IMG/VR virus record: IMGVR_UViG_3300022868_000028
Span: 1 to 49,089 of that record
Length of the DNA stretch: 49,089 bases
DNA from: a virus
Direction: 5' to 3' (one strand)
This document shows, piece by piece, positions 41,065-48,261 of the stretch. The first letter of the stretch is position 1. Every line of letters begins with the position of its first letter. Made by a program: the position numbers and the translations under genes. Under the pieces are notes generated by a model. That model searched no databases, was not told the origin of the DNA, and saw nothing but the letters and a program-made list of their open reading frames with translations.

Positions 41065-41925
41065 ATGGCTAAAGAGAAAGAGAAAGCATTAGCAGTAGCA
41101 CAGGGAAACAGCCCTGCTGATATGATTAGAATGGCAGTAAATGGTAAGGCAGACCTAGCCCAGCTAGAAAAATTGCTAGGACTACAAGAAAGGTATGAGG
41201 CAAATCAGGCAAGGAAACTGTACACAGCGTCCTTCTCGGTGGTGCAAGCTAACATAACATCAGTAGTAAAGACCAAGAGCAACCCCCAGACCCACAGTAA
41301 GTATGCCGACCTAAGTGGGATCATAGCAAGCTCAAAGCCAATATACACGGCAGAGGGCTTCTCCATAATCTTCTCTGAGGGCAAACCAGCAGTAGAGAAT
41401 GCCATAAGAATATGCGCTGATGTGCTACACAGAGCAGGCCACAAGGAAAGCTACTACTATGACGTACCCCTAGATGGGGTAGGGCTAAAGGGCAATGCGA
41501 ACATGACCAAGATACACGGCAAGGCCTCATCAACATCATACGGTAGAAGATACCTTATGTGCATGATATGGAACATCCCAACAGGCGATGACGATGATGG
41601 CACAGCAGCAGGTAAACCAGCGGTAGATATGCCTACAGCAAAGGCTTCACCAATAGCATCAGGTAAGCCAGAAACAGGGCAAGGTGGCACGCAAGCACCT
41701 AAAGGCGAGGATATAGCCGAAACAACCGAAATGAACAGAAGAGCAGCCCAAATAGTAGATATATTTGAGGCTTGCGAGAATATGTTAGAACTAGAGGAGC
41801 AAGCAGCAGGGGTCAGGGAAGAGATCAACACCAAAATGTCACTAGGATATAAGACATTCCTGAAGGAAACCTACACATCTGCTAAGAAAAGGATAGAGCA
41901 AAGAGCAGAGGAAGCAACAAAATGA
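41065..41925 (+). CDS. erf: ERF-family single-strand annealing protein
   Basis: A 286-residue protein with the ERF core: an N-terminal helix, TASFSVVQANITSVVKTKSN, then the signature THSKYADLSGI and a region ending GRRYLMCMIWNIPTGDDDD. The C-terminal third is a linker plus helix, as usual. ERF proteins anneal complementary strands to circularise phage DNA or repair breaks. GGAGG lies 8 bases before ATG 41065; the GTG at 41056 overlaps that site and is rejected. It is co-transcribed with an exonuclease and SSB, its usual partners. Confidence 0.85.
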   Translation: MAKEKEKALAVAQGNSPADMIRMAVNGKADLAQLEKLLGLQERYEANQARKLYTASFSVVQANITSVVKTKSNPQTHSKYADLSGIIASSKPIYTAEGFSIIFSEGKPAVENAIRICADVLHRAGHKESYYYDVPLDGVGLKGNANMTKIHGKASSTSYGRRYLMCMIWNIPTGDDDDGTAAGKPAVDMPTAKASPIASGKPETGQGGTQAPKGEDIAETTEMNRRAAQIVDIFEACENMLELEEQAAGVREEINTKMSLGYKTFLKETYTSAKKRIEQRAEEATK

Positions 41926-42476
41926 ACGAACCAAGAGTAACAGGCATAATGCAAGCAGAGGGACTGATAGACTTCTCCATGGTGCGTAAGGACATCATGG
42001 AGAGGGCTCAGAACTTCGGTAAGGGGGTGCATGCTGTAACAGAATTTTGGGATAAAAATATACTGGATATGAAATCTGTTGCAGAATCCTTAATCCCGTA
42101 CTTATCTGGCTGGAAGAACTTCCTCAAAGACTACAACTTGACATTTACACCAGAGGAAATAGAGCAAAGGCTAGTTTCTATCAAGTATGGCTTTACAGGC
42201 GCACCAGACAGATGGCACACAGAAAAAGGATTATTGATAGACATCAAGAGTACCACAACCATGTATCCTGCAACAGCCATTCAAACTATGGCATACCAAA
42301 TGCTTATAGAGGAGAACCTGAAAATCAAGATCAAGAAGAGGATCGGGGTGCAATTAACAGGCCAGCCAGGGAAAGGCTACAAGATAGCACACTATAATGA
42401 CACATCAGATAAAAGTGTGTTCCTAAGTTGTTTAAACGTATACCGATGGAAAAAGAGGAAAGGATTATTGAAATGA
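41922..42476 (+). CDS. PD-(D/E)XK exonuclease, recombination partner of ERF
   Basis: This 184-residue protein has the RecB/Cas4-like nuclease core: an early GKGVHAVTEFW helix with a conserved His, then GAPDRW (Asp96), LLIDIKS (Asp107-x-Lys109) and a helix with QTMAYQ (Gln121, Tyr125). It should resect DNA ends so that the annealing protein can act, the phage Red-type pair. It starts within the erf stop (ATGA). Confidence 0.75.
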   Translation: MNEPRVTGIMQAEGLIDFSMVRKDIMERAQNFGKGVHAVTEFWDKNILDMKSVAESLIPYLSGWKNFLKDYNLTFTPEEIEQRLVSIKYGFTGAPDRWHTEKGLLIDIKSTTTMYPATAIQTMAYQMLIEENLKIKIKKRIGVQLTGQPGKGYKIAHYNDTSDKSVFLSCLNVYRWKKRKGLLK

Positions 42477-43141
42477 GTGAGATAACCGTAAAGAGCATAA
42501 ACACAGATAGCGTAGGCACAGCAGTAGAGGAGTCTACTAAGGTACAACAGGCAGTAGAGGCTATAGACCTAAAAGACCAAGAAAGCTACGACAGCATAGC
42601 AGGCATACGCAAGACAGCTAATGCCAAAGCAAAGGAACTAGATGCAGAGAGAAAGAAAATAACAACTCCGCTGGATGAGGCAAAAAAACAGGTTATGAGT
42701 CTGTTCAACAAACCAATAGGGATATGTAAGGAAATCGTACAAACTTGTGATACGATGATGATTACATGGACAGACCTGCAGGATAGAGCGCGCAGAAAAG
42801 AGCAAGCTAGGCTAGATGAGATTGCAGAAAAGAAACGCATAACAGCAGAGGAAAAGGCTGAGAAGGCCAGAGAGGAAGGTAACGATACTAAGGCAGAGAA
42901 ATATGAGGAAAAGGCAGCAGAGGTTATAGCACCAGTAGCGCAGGAGAGGACAGAGAAACCTAAGGGAGTCAGCTACATAACCCGCTGGCATGGAGATGTA
43001 ACAAACATAAAAATCCTACCAATGGAGTATATAATGCCTGACTATAGTAAAATCAACAAAGTTATAGCAGCAACCAAAGGCACATTAGTAATACCAGGCG
43101 TTAAGATCACCAGCACCAAAACCATAAGCACAAGGAGCTAG
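42473..43141 (+). CDS. DUF1351-like coiled-coil protein (222 aa)
   Basis: Helical through residues ~30-150 (GIRKTANAKAKELDAERKK, then ITTPLDEAKKQ) with a highly charged middle, then a small C-terminal domain (GVSYITRWHGDVTNIKILP, and ATKGTLVIPGVKI). The layout and the place next to ERF and exonuclease genes resemble DUF1351-type accessory proteins of phage recombination operons. ATG 42473 overlaps the upstream stop; an earlier in-frame ATG at 42428 lacks support. Confidence 0.6.
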   Translation: MSEITVKSINTDSVGTAVEESTKVQQAVEAIDLKDQESYDSIAGIRKTANAKAKELDAERKKITTPLDEAKKQVMSLFNKPIGICKEIVQTCDTMMITWTDLQDRARRKEQARLDEIAEKKRITAEEKAEKAREEGNDTKAEKYEEKAAEVIAPVAQERTEKPKGVSYITRWHGDVTNIKILPMEYIMPDYSKINKVIAATKGTLVIPGVKITSTKTISTRS

Positions 43142-43143
43142 GT

Positions 43144-43302
43144 ATGAAAAATTCAGATGTTGTAAGATGTTGCTTAAGTATTGCACTCCTAGTGTTTGTA
43201 TGGCTAGGTTATCAATGGGCGATAAAACTCTGTATTACATTGCTGCTTATTAGTAGTGAACTAACAGTATATATTTTAAGAAAAGGAGGTATTTGTGAAT
43301 AA
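43144..43302 (+). CDS. Small membrane protein (52 aa)
   Basis: Two hydrophobic segments (CCLSIALLVFVWLGYQWAI and LCITLLLISSELTVYIL) separated by only a few residues, then a basic end. It starts two bases after the previous stop and its end overlaps the ssb start by 8 bases. Too short for the usual gene callers. Function unknown. Confidence 0.5.
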   Translation: MKNSDVVRCCLSIALLVFVWLGYQWAIKLCITLLLISSELTVYILRKGGICE

Positions 43303-43678
43303 AGTTATAGTAACAGGAAATTTATGTCGGGATATAGAACTAAGATATATCCCAGATGGCACAGCAGTAGGATCATTCTCAATAGCCGTAAATGAGAAAT
43401 ACAAAGATAAAGAAACGACTTCATTCTTCAATGTAACCGTATGGGGAAAACAGGCGGAAAACTGCGCTAAATACATTGGAAAAGGGAGTAAAGTGCTGAT
43501 AGAGGGCAACCTAAAGCAGGATACATGGGAAAAAGATGGCCAGAAGCACCAGATGGTCAAGATAAACGCTCAGCGCGTAGAGTTCATCGGCAAACCTAGA
43601 GAGCAGGCACAGGGAGAACCAGCAACAGACCAAACAGCTAATCAAGAGAGTGGCGTGGATCAAAGCATTCCATTTTAA
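43295..43678 (+). CDS. ssb: Single-stranded DNA-binding protein
   Basis: The first ~105 residues are a bacterial-type OB fold: NKVIVTGNLCRDIELRYIPD, then VGSFSIAVNEKY, FFNVTVWGKQAEN, GSKVLIEGNLKQDTW, and the RVEFIG strand. A Gln/Glu/Asp-rich linker follows, ending in SIPF, close to the canonical DIPF tip that recruits partner enzymes. The start is GTG 43295, 6 bases after AAAGGAGGT. It coats single strands in recombination and replication and may recruit host replication proteins, as the phage lacks its own polymerase. Confidence 0.9.
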   Translation: MNKVIVTGNLCRDIELRYIPDGTAVGSFSIAVNEKYKDKETTSFFNVTVWGKQAENCAKYIGKGSKVLIEGNLKQDTWEKDGQKHQMVKINAQRVEFIGKPREQAQGEPATDQTANQESGVDQSIPF

Positions 43679-43679
43679 C

Positions 43680-43732
43680 GGGGATGCCCATAAGGGCGGG
43701 CTTGCTCCGAAGGTTGGCTCGTCCCCATCCCC
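43680..43732 (+). other. Structured intergenic RNA element between ssb and ninB
   Basis: GGGGATG (43680-43686) pairs with CATCCCC (43726-43732), enclosing a small hairpin GCCC-ATAA-GGGC (43686-43697) and a GC-rich segment that can form a second arm. No T run follows. The element fills the gap between the ssb stop and the next ribosome binding site. Its C(ATAA)G loop matches that at 16417-16440. It may stabilise or cut the transcript, or tune downstream translation. Confidence 0.5.
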
Positions 43733-43746
43733 ACAAAGGAGAGAAT

Positions 43747-44160
43747 ATGAAAAAAGTGTTTCGTGGCACAGTAAGCAAAGGCCAGCTTGTAATGGGGTCA
43801 GACTATACAGATCACCTATTCACGCTAGAGGAACAGGACATAGACCTGACCGTAGAGAAGCACAGGACAATAAGAAGCGTTAACCAAAATGCTTATTATT
43901 GGGGTGTGGTATTAAAAATACTTTGCCGAGGACAAAAAGGAGAGGGCGGGTTAGGATATAGAGAAGAAGAGATGCACGAAATACTCCGAGGTAAGTTTCT
44001 ACGAGAGGCTGTTAGGATAGGAGATGACCTGATCCACTACGCCAAAAGCACAGCAAGCCTCAATACAACCGAGTTCGAAGAGTATCTAACCGAGATCAGG
44101 GAATGGGCGAGTGTAGAGCTAACCTGCTGTATTCCACTTCCAAACGAGATAGACTTCTAG
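43747..44160 (+). CDS. ninB: NinB-like recombination protein
   Basis: The product of 137 residues contains the NinB signature: EKHRTIRSVNQNAYYWGVVL near residue 38 and STASLNTTEFEEYLTEIREW with a final IPLPNE motif. Lambda NinB (Orf) is a RecFOR-like mediator that binds single-stranded DNA and SSB. AAGGAGAG precedes ATG 43747; a longer frame from 43684 would translate the structured element. Together with ERF, the exonuclease and NinG this makes a lambda-style recombination set. Confidence 0.8.
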   Translation: MKKVFRGTVSKGQLVMGSDYTDHLFTLEEQDIDLTVEKHRTIRSVNQNAYYWGVVLKILCRGQKGEGGLGYREEEMHEILRGKFLREAVRIGDDLIHYAKSTASLNTTEFEEYLTEIREWASVELTCCIPLPNEIDF

Positions 44161-44172
44161 AAAGGAGAAACC

Positions 44173-44373
44173 ATGAGCCAGAAAAGAACACAGACAGATA
44201 GGATAATAAAGTACTTAAAAAGAGGGCTTACTCTAACGCCACTAGGTGCGTTAAAAATGGGAATGGGGATGCGTTTAGGCGCACGAGTGTTTGATTTAAA
44301 ACAGCAGGGGTACAAGATAGAAACCCTAAGAAAGTCTCATAAAAACTATGCTCATTATAAATTAAAAAAATAA
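44173..44373 (+). CDS. Small helix-turn-helix protein (66 aa)
   Basis: A compact basic helical protein: TQTDRIIKYLKRGLTLTPLG, then GMGMRLGARVFDLKQQGYKI. It follows the pattern of a small phage winged-helix family in which LTPLxAL then LxARVxxLxxxGYxI forms the DNA-binding core. GAAAGGAGAAACC precedes the start. It is the last gene before the promoter of the methyltransferase cassette and may act there. Confidence 0.65.
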   Translation: MSQKRTQTDRIIKYLKRGLTLTPLGALKMGMGMRLGARVFDLKQQGYKIETLRKSHKNYAHYKLKK

Positions 44374-44383
44374 AAGATTTAGC

Positions 44384-44412
44384 TTGACAAGAACTGTAGA
44401 TTATGGTATAGT
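44384..44412 (+). promoter_or_regulatory. Consensus promoter of the methyltransferase cassette
   Basis: TTGACA (44384-44389), 17-base spacer, TATAGT (44407-44412). It lies in a gap after the small HTH gene and directly serves the leader ORF, the methyltransferase and the nuclease-like gene. The arrangement promoter, short leader, terminator recurs at 3902 and 48202. Confidence 0.85.
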
Positions 44413-44443
44413 AAGTTTACAATTAAACACGGGAGGCAACACA

Positions 44444-44578
44444 ATGAACAAGGCTAGACTAAACCAACAACACTCGACGAGAAAAGTCGAGTTTTTTCTA
44501 TGCCCCCAGGTTCTGCCTCCCAAGACAGAAGCAAAGACTTGTTCGCCTGGGGGTACTTTTATGGAAAGGAAAAAGTGA
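44444..44578 (+). CDS. Leader ORF overlapping two hairpins (44 aa)
   Basis: GGGAGG lies 7 bases before an ATG about 25 bases past the transcription start. The ORF (begins MNKARLNQQHSTRKVEFF) runs through both hairpins and stops in a GTGA overlap with the methyltransferase start. It may be a leader peptide: ribosomes translating it would disturb the terminator and deliver translation to the next start. No obvious stalling run of codons is visible. Confidence 0.4.
   Translation: MNKARLNQQHSTRKVEFFLCPQVLPPKTEAKTCSPGGTFMERKK
44471..44497 (+). terminator. Intrinsic terminator in the methyltransferase leader
   Basis: ACTCGAC (44471-44477) pairs with GTCGAGT (44485-44491) around GAGAAAA, followed by TTTTTTC. 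This is a textbook intrinsic terminator placed about 50 bases after the predicted transcription start and inside the leader ORF. Confidence 0.85.
44502..44560 (+). terminator. Second hairpin with T-rich tail in the same leader
   Basis: CCCCCAGG (44502-44509) pairs with CCTGGGGG (44546-44553), followed by TACTTTT. The 36-base loop holds a further stem TTCTG/CAGAA. It could terminate transcripts that pass the first hairpin, or act as an alternative control structure. It lies only 15 bases before the methyltransferase start. Confidence 0.55.
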
Positions 44579-45588
44579 ATATAAATAAAATTAAAATAGG
44601 GAATCGATTTCGTAAAGATATTGGAAATCTAGATGAACTTAAAGACTCTATAAAAAACATAGGACTTTTACATCCCATAGTAATAGATAATAAAAATAAA
44701 CTAATTGCTGGATATAGAAGATTGCTATCTTTTAAACAGTTAGATAAAATTGATATTCCTGTAACAGTAATTGATATTGAAAATATTTTTAAAGGGGAAT
44801 GCGATGAAAATTCTATAAGAAAGGATTTTACTCCTTCCGAATCTGTTACTATATATGAAGCATTAGAAAGCTATCAGGGGCAAAAATCACTTATGTCAGA
44901 ATCTGACACAAGTAGTAAACGAAAGCGCGCATCAAAAATACTTAATATAAGCACAGACACACTATCTAAAGCAAAGCAAGTTATGGAAAGTGGTCGTAAG
45001 GACTTGATAGAACAGATGGATAGAACAGGTAATGTTAATAAATCTTATAGATATGTAAAACAAAAAAAGGATGAAGAAAAAATATTAAAACAGCAACCAA
45101 CACTAAAAGCACAAGAAAAGTATAAGACTATTGTTATTGATCCACCGTGGCAATATGATACAAATGTTATTGGTCGCACAACCCCAGAATATGCTACTAT
45201 GAGCATAGAAGATTTATGTAAAATTAAAATTCCTTCTGATACTGACGCTCATTTATATTTGTGGACTACCAATGCTTTTATACCCAAAGCTGTTTTGCTT
45301 GGTGTTAAATGGGGTTTTGAATATAAAACTTGTATTACTTGGATAAAACCATCTATAGGAATGGGAAGTTATTTTAGAAATTCTACGGAACACTGTCTAT
45401 TTTTTGTTAAAGGAAAACTTTCTACAAGAGTAAAAAACATTTCTACTCACTTTGCAGCGCCAAGAACAAAACACTCTGAAAAACCAGAGGAGTCATATAA
45501 AATTATAGAAAAAGCATCTTATCCACCATATATTGAAATATTTGGAAGACAAAAAAGAGAAGGATGGAAAGTGTTGGGGAATTTATGA
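44575..45588 (+). CDS. ParB-like / MT-A70 DNA adenine methyltransferase fusion
   Basis: Residues ~1-100 are a ParB/Srx-like domain (DELKDSIKNIGLLHPIVI, then LIAGYRRLLSFKQL). Residues ~180-335 are an MT-A70 N6-adenine methyltransferase with DPPW at 189-192 and the pattern AHLYLWTTNAFIPKA, then HCLFFVKGKL. The start is GTG 44575 after AAAGGA. Such fusions are known in phages and modify adenine in phage DNA, often to escape restriction. Sequence is AT-richer than the neighbouring recombination genes, and it has its own promoter, so the cassette looks acquired. Its stop overlaps the nuclease-like start. Confidence 0.85.
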   Translation: MNINKIKIGNRFRKDIGNLDELKDSIKNIGLLHPIVIDNKNKLIAGYRRLLSFKQLDKIDIPVTVIDIENIFKGECDENSIRKDFTPSESVTIYEALESYQGQKSLMSESDTSSKRKRASKILNISTDTLSKAKQVMESGRKDLIEQMDRTGNVNKSYRYVKQKKDEEKILKQQPTLKAQEKYKTIVIDPPWQYDTNVIGRTTPEYATMSIEDLCKIKIPSDTDAHLYLWTTNAFIPKAVLLGVKWGFEYKTCITWIKPSIGMGSYFRNSTEHCLFFVKGKLSTRVKNISTHFAAPRTKHSEKPEESYKIIEKASYPPYIEIFGRQKREGWKVLGNL

Positions 45589-46322
45589 CATTTATTGCAG
45601 ATCTTAAATACGCAGAAACACAACGTGAAAAATTAAAAGATTTTTATGCTTGCAAAAGTTATGAAAATCGCTATGTATTTATTAACAAAGAAAGTGGTGT
45701 TATTGGAAAAGAACTACAAAACAGATCTATTGATACGATTATGCAAGTTTCTGATAAAAAAGAAATATATATTGAAGAAAAAATTGTAAGATGGAAAGGT
45801 AAAAAATACACTGCTTTTACTCTTGAAACTGATAGTTGTACTGTTAAAGGAAGAGAAAAAGATGGGTGGATGAAATATGGAGAATTTGATTATTTGTTAT
45901 ATGGGTTAGAATTAGAAAATAGTGATATAGAAGCATATATAATATCATTTCAAAAATTAAAAAAATGGTTTTGGGAAAATTATGAGAATTATAGAATTAC
46001 TACAACAGAACAAATTAACAAAACTGCTTGCCGAATAGTACCTATTGTTGATATTAAAAATAATGTTGGATATAAAAAATTCTTTATAAAAAATATTCAA
46101 CCTGTATGCAATAGTAGTTTGAACTATAAGGGCGCTGTCGCAGGGGTAGGACAGCGTGCTAAGTCAAGCGACTTGACCAAGCAAAAATCGCTCCAACCGA
46201 AGTTAAAGCGTAATGACCTCGGTCAACGAAACGACTTGTCGAATGTTACGACAAGTTTAAAAAAGTTAAAAGATAACGAAACTGGATACGGTGGCAGTAT
46301 CGATGGGAAAATGTTTTATTAA
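45585..46322 (+). CDS. PD-(D/E)XK-like nuclease candidate paired with the methyltransferase (245 aa)
   Basis: A putative nuclease core lies in residues ~35-115: SIDTIMQV (Asp50), then IYIEEKIVRW (Glu64-x-Lys66) and FTLETDS, followed by DGWMKYGEFDYLLYGLE. Asp then Glu-x-Lys is the PD-(D/E)XK pattern, and similar phage and plasmid proteins share the EK, GW and DY(L/Y)L positions. It starts within the methyltransferase stop (ATGA), so the two are translated together like a restriction-modification pair, though any recognition specificity is unknown. From residue ~180 the composition changes to a polar tail coded by GC-richer, hairpin-rich DNA. Confidence 0.55.
   Translation: MTFIADLKYAETQREKLKDFYACKSYENRYVFINKESGVIGKELQNRSIDTIMQVSDKKEIYIEEKIVRWKGKKYTAFTLETDSCTVKGREKDGWMKYGEFDYLLYGLELENSDIEAYIISFQKLKKWFWENYENYRITTTEQINKTACRIVPIVDIKNNVGYKKFFIKNIQPVCNSSLNYKGAVAGVGQRAKSSDLTKQKSLQPKLKRNDLGQRNDLSNVTTSLKKLKDNETGYGGSIDGKMFY
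46133..46256 (+). other. Cluster of four inverted repeats inside the 3' end of the nuclease-like gene
   Basis: Stems: CGCTGTC/GACAGCG (46133-46156), GTCAAG/CTTGAC (46163-46177), TGACC/GGTCA (46214-46225) and ACTTGTCG/CGACAAGT (46234-46256). The DNA is GC-richer than the rest of the gene. All four lie in coding sequence for the protein's polar tail. They could be an RNA structure, a protein-binding region or a remnant of an inserted element. Confidence 0.55.
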
Positions 46323-46336
46323 AAAAGGAGTACCTA

Positions 46337-46447
46337 ATGAACATAACTAAAGCAAGAAAAATAATATCTAAGAAACATAACCTAGGACGTAAAGTTTGGC
46401 TGCTAAAGGATAGCCAAATCTGGGCTATGTATTATAGGAGTAAATGA
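46337..46447 (+). CDS. Small basic protein (36 aa)
   Basis: AAAGGAG lies 7 bases before the ATG. The product is basic with a helix (NITKARKIISKKHNLGRK) and an aromatic end (VWLLKDSQIWAMYYRSK). The stop is shared with the start of the replication gene (ATGATGG), supporting translation. Function unknown. Confidence 0.5.
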   Translation: MNITKARKIISKKHNLGRKVWLLKDSQIWAMYYRSK

Positions 46448-47202
46448 TGGCAGAAATTAAATGGATTAAGATTACTACAGACATGTTCAACGATGAAAAA
46501 ATCAAGATAATAGAATCCATGCCAGACGCAGACAGCATCCTTGTAATATGGATTAAGCTCTTAACCCTAGCGGGAAGATGCAATGACGGTGGTGACGTCA
46601 CGCTTTCACCAAATATGCCATTCACAGCAGAAATGCTATCCACAATATTCCATAGACCACTGAATACCATACGGTTAGCACTAGAAATCCTAGTAAAATA
46701 TGAGATGATCATAATTTCACAGAAAAAGATAGAAATACTCAACTGGGAGAAACATCAGAACATAGATGGCATGGAACTTATAAAGGAACAGGCACGGTTA
46801 AGAAATGTTAAGTATAGGGAACGCAAGAGGTTAGAGCAAAACATACCTACAGCTAAGAATGACGCTTCCGTGACGTCGCGTGACGGTATAGATAAGAATA
46901 GAATAGATAAGAATATAGATATATATAAAACGATTGTGGGAGACCTTAATTCTGTCTGTAAAACCAACTTCAAAACCACAACACCAAAGACACAGAGCCT
47001 GATAAAAGCAAGAATTAAAGAGGGATTTACTATTGAAAATTTTAAGCATGTACATAAGAAAAAACAGGAAGAGTGGACAGGTGGAGATATGGAAAAGTTC
47101 TTGCGGCCAGATACCTTGTATGGAACTAAATTTGAAAGCTATGTAAACCAAAAGGACATAAAAGAAAAATCATACTACGAACAGAACGTAAAGGAGCAAT
47201 AA
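46447..47202 (+). CDS. Phage replisome organiser-like replication protein
   Basis: Residues ~1-110 match the N-terminal domain of phage replisome organisers (DnaD-type winged helix): WIKITTDMFNDEKIKIIESM, then ILVIWIKLLTLAGRCND. The C-terminal half matches the conserved phage 2220-type domain: NSVCKTNFKTTTPKTQSLIK, then ARIKEGFTIENFKHVHKKK and FLRPDTLYGTKFESYVNQ. A linker separates the two. Such proteins bind the origin and load the host helicase, fitting a phage without a polymerase. ATG 46447 has a better distance to AGGAG than ATG 46444. Confidence 0.8.
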   Translation: MAEIKWIKITTDMFNDEKIKIIESMPDADSILVIWIKLLTLAGRCNDGGDVTLSPNMPFTAEMLSTIFHRPLNTIRLALEILVKYEMIIISQKKIEILNWEKHQNIDGMELIKEQARLRNVKYRERKRLEQNIPTAKNDASVTSRDGIDKNRIDKNIDIYKTIVGDLNSVCKTNFKTTTPKTQSLIKARIKEGFTIENFKHVHKKKQEEWTGGDMEKFLRPDTLYGTKFESYVNQKDIKEKSYYEQNVKEQ

Positions 47203-47585
47203 TGGATATAGCAGGAATAGACATAAAAGAACTACATATGAAACCAATGCCTACACCACCACAAGAGGTGATCAAGTTCGCTAAAGACAGGATCACAAAG
47301 AAAACACACCAAATGAAAGAGGGATTTTTCAGAGCAAAGCACCTTTCCGACTGGATGATACAGATAGATAAATGGCGCGGCATGAACCTATCAAGTTACT
47401 CATGGCTAAAGAAATATGCAGAAGATAAGGAAACAAAGCCCTACACAGAGCCATTGATAAAGGAATTTGAACTAAACAGGCAAGATTGGTGGTCTTTCGG
47501 ATATGATTTCCTAAGAATAATAGCAAGATTCTCTTATGTACCACCAATAGAGCCAGGGGGTCAAAGCTACTATGAAAAAAATTGA
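47202..47585 (+). CDS. Hypothetical protein downstream of the replication gene (127 aa)
   Basis: A helical protein with many aromatic residues (WMIQIDKWRGMNLSSYSWLK and WWSFGYDFLRIIARFSYV). It starts within the stop of the replication gene, so it may be a helicase-loader partner or other replication accessory, but no ATPase motif is present. The family is not recognised. Confidence 0.5.
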   Translation: MDIAGIDIKELHMKPMPTPPQEVIKFAKDRITKKTHQMKEGFFRAKHLSDWMIQIDKWRGMNLSSYSWLKKYAEDKETKPYTEPLIKEFELNRQDWWSFGYDFLRIIARFSYVPPIEPGGQSYYEKN

Positions 47586-47655
47586 CAGGATTAAATATAA
47601 GAGGTATCTAAGATTATTGGATATCTTAGCAATACAAGGAGTAATATCAAAATGA
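47572..47655 (+). CDS. Very small basic protein (27 aa)
   Basis: A short frame overlapping both neighbours (ATG 14 bases before the upstream stop; ATGA at its end). The product is a single basic helix (KKIDRIKYKRYLRLLDILAI). It has a weak ribosome site, so it could be a coupling ORF. Low certainty. Confidence 0.3.
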   Translation: MKKIDRIKYKRYLRLLDILAIQGVISK

Positions 47656-47768
47656 AACATGCACAAGAGAAGAAGTGGACTAAAGTAGACTACTGGATAG
47701 CAATACCAACAGCGATAGCGATGGTAGGGGTAGCAGTATTTATTATGTGGAATGTATATGGCTACTAA
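47652..47768 (+). CDS. Small single-pass membrane protein (38 aa)
   Basis: AAGGAG lies about 12 bases upstream of the ATG. A basic N-terminus (KHAQEKKWTKVDYW) precedes one membrane helix (IAIPTAIAMVGVAVFIMW). The end overlaps the NinG-like start. Function unknown, but the clear membrane segment suggests a real product. Confidence 0.45.
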   Translation: MKHAQEKKWTKVDYWIAIPTAIAMVGVAVFIMWNVYGY

Positions 47769-48177
47769 GAAAAAAGGCTCTATACCTTGGTGGAAAGCAA
47801 AAGCAGATAAAGAGTTCTCTAAGTTTATAAGAGGTAGAGATACAGACTCTCATACTGGTTGGGGATTTTGTTGTACTTGTTCTGTGCCAACTCATTATAA
47901 AGGTGGCGATGCTGGACACTTTCAGCCAAGACAACATTTAACTACAAGATATGATGAGAAAAATGTTCACTTACAATGTAAAAAATGTAATAATAAAGAC
48001 TGGAATCAAGGTGAACAATATAAGCACGGAAAGTTTATAGATAAAAAATACGGAGAAGGAACAGCAGATGAACTGTATAGGCTCTCAAGAGAAAGAAAAC
48101 AATTTAAAGAATATCAGATAATAGAGATATTTGAAAAATACAAAGCCAAAGTCAAGGAATTGGAGGTTGGGGTATGA
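47758..48177 (+). CDS. ninG: NinG-like (Rap) recombination nuclease
   Basis: Product of about 139 residues with the NinG pattern: DKEFSKFIRGRDTDSHTGWG, then CCTCSVPTH, GGDAGHFQPRQHLTTRYDE then KNVHLQCKKCN and KDWNQGEQYKHG. The Cys pairs hold a zinc ion and the His/Asn residues form a nuclease site. Lambda NinG promotes focused recombination and cuts branched DNA. ATG 47758 is favoured by GTGGA at 47747-47751; ATG 47752 would touch it. Confidence 0.85.
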   Translation: MATKKKGSIPWWKAKADKEFSKFIRGRDTDSHTGWGFCCTCSVPTHYKGGDAGHFQPRQHLTTRYDEKNVHLQCKKCNNKDWNQGEQYKHGKFIDKKYGEGTADELYRLSRERKQFKEYQIIEIFEKYKAKVKELEVGV

Positions 48178-48201
48178 AAGAGATTAGAGAGAAGAATAAG
48201 G

Positions 48202-48230
48202 TTGACAATATTCTCAATAAGTGATACTAT
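48202..48230 (+). promoter_or_regulatory. Consensus promoter of the HNH / pentapeptide cassette
   Basis: TTGACA (48202-48207), 17-base spacer, TACTAT (48225-48230). It serves a short leader ORF, a terminator hairpin, the HNH gene and the pentapeptide gene, then presumably reads into the genes at the left end of the window. Confidence 0.8.
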
Positions 48231-48261
48231 ATAACTAGTCATAGGGGAAGGAGTTTTTTTA

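Noticed and set aside
43650-43883. Plus-strand ORF of 77 residues across the ssb-ninB junction
   Set aside because: It overlaps ssb and ninB in another frame, runs through the structured element and has no ribosome site.
47582-47610. TTGACA followed by TATCTA as a promoter
   Set aside because: The -10 matches poorly and it lies inside overlapping coding sequence; the other promoters here are much closer to consensus.
48174-48224. A 16-residue ORF after ninG
   Set aside because: It overlaps the stop of ninG but runs into the promoter at 48202; most likely chance.
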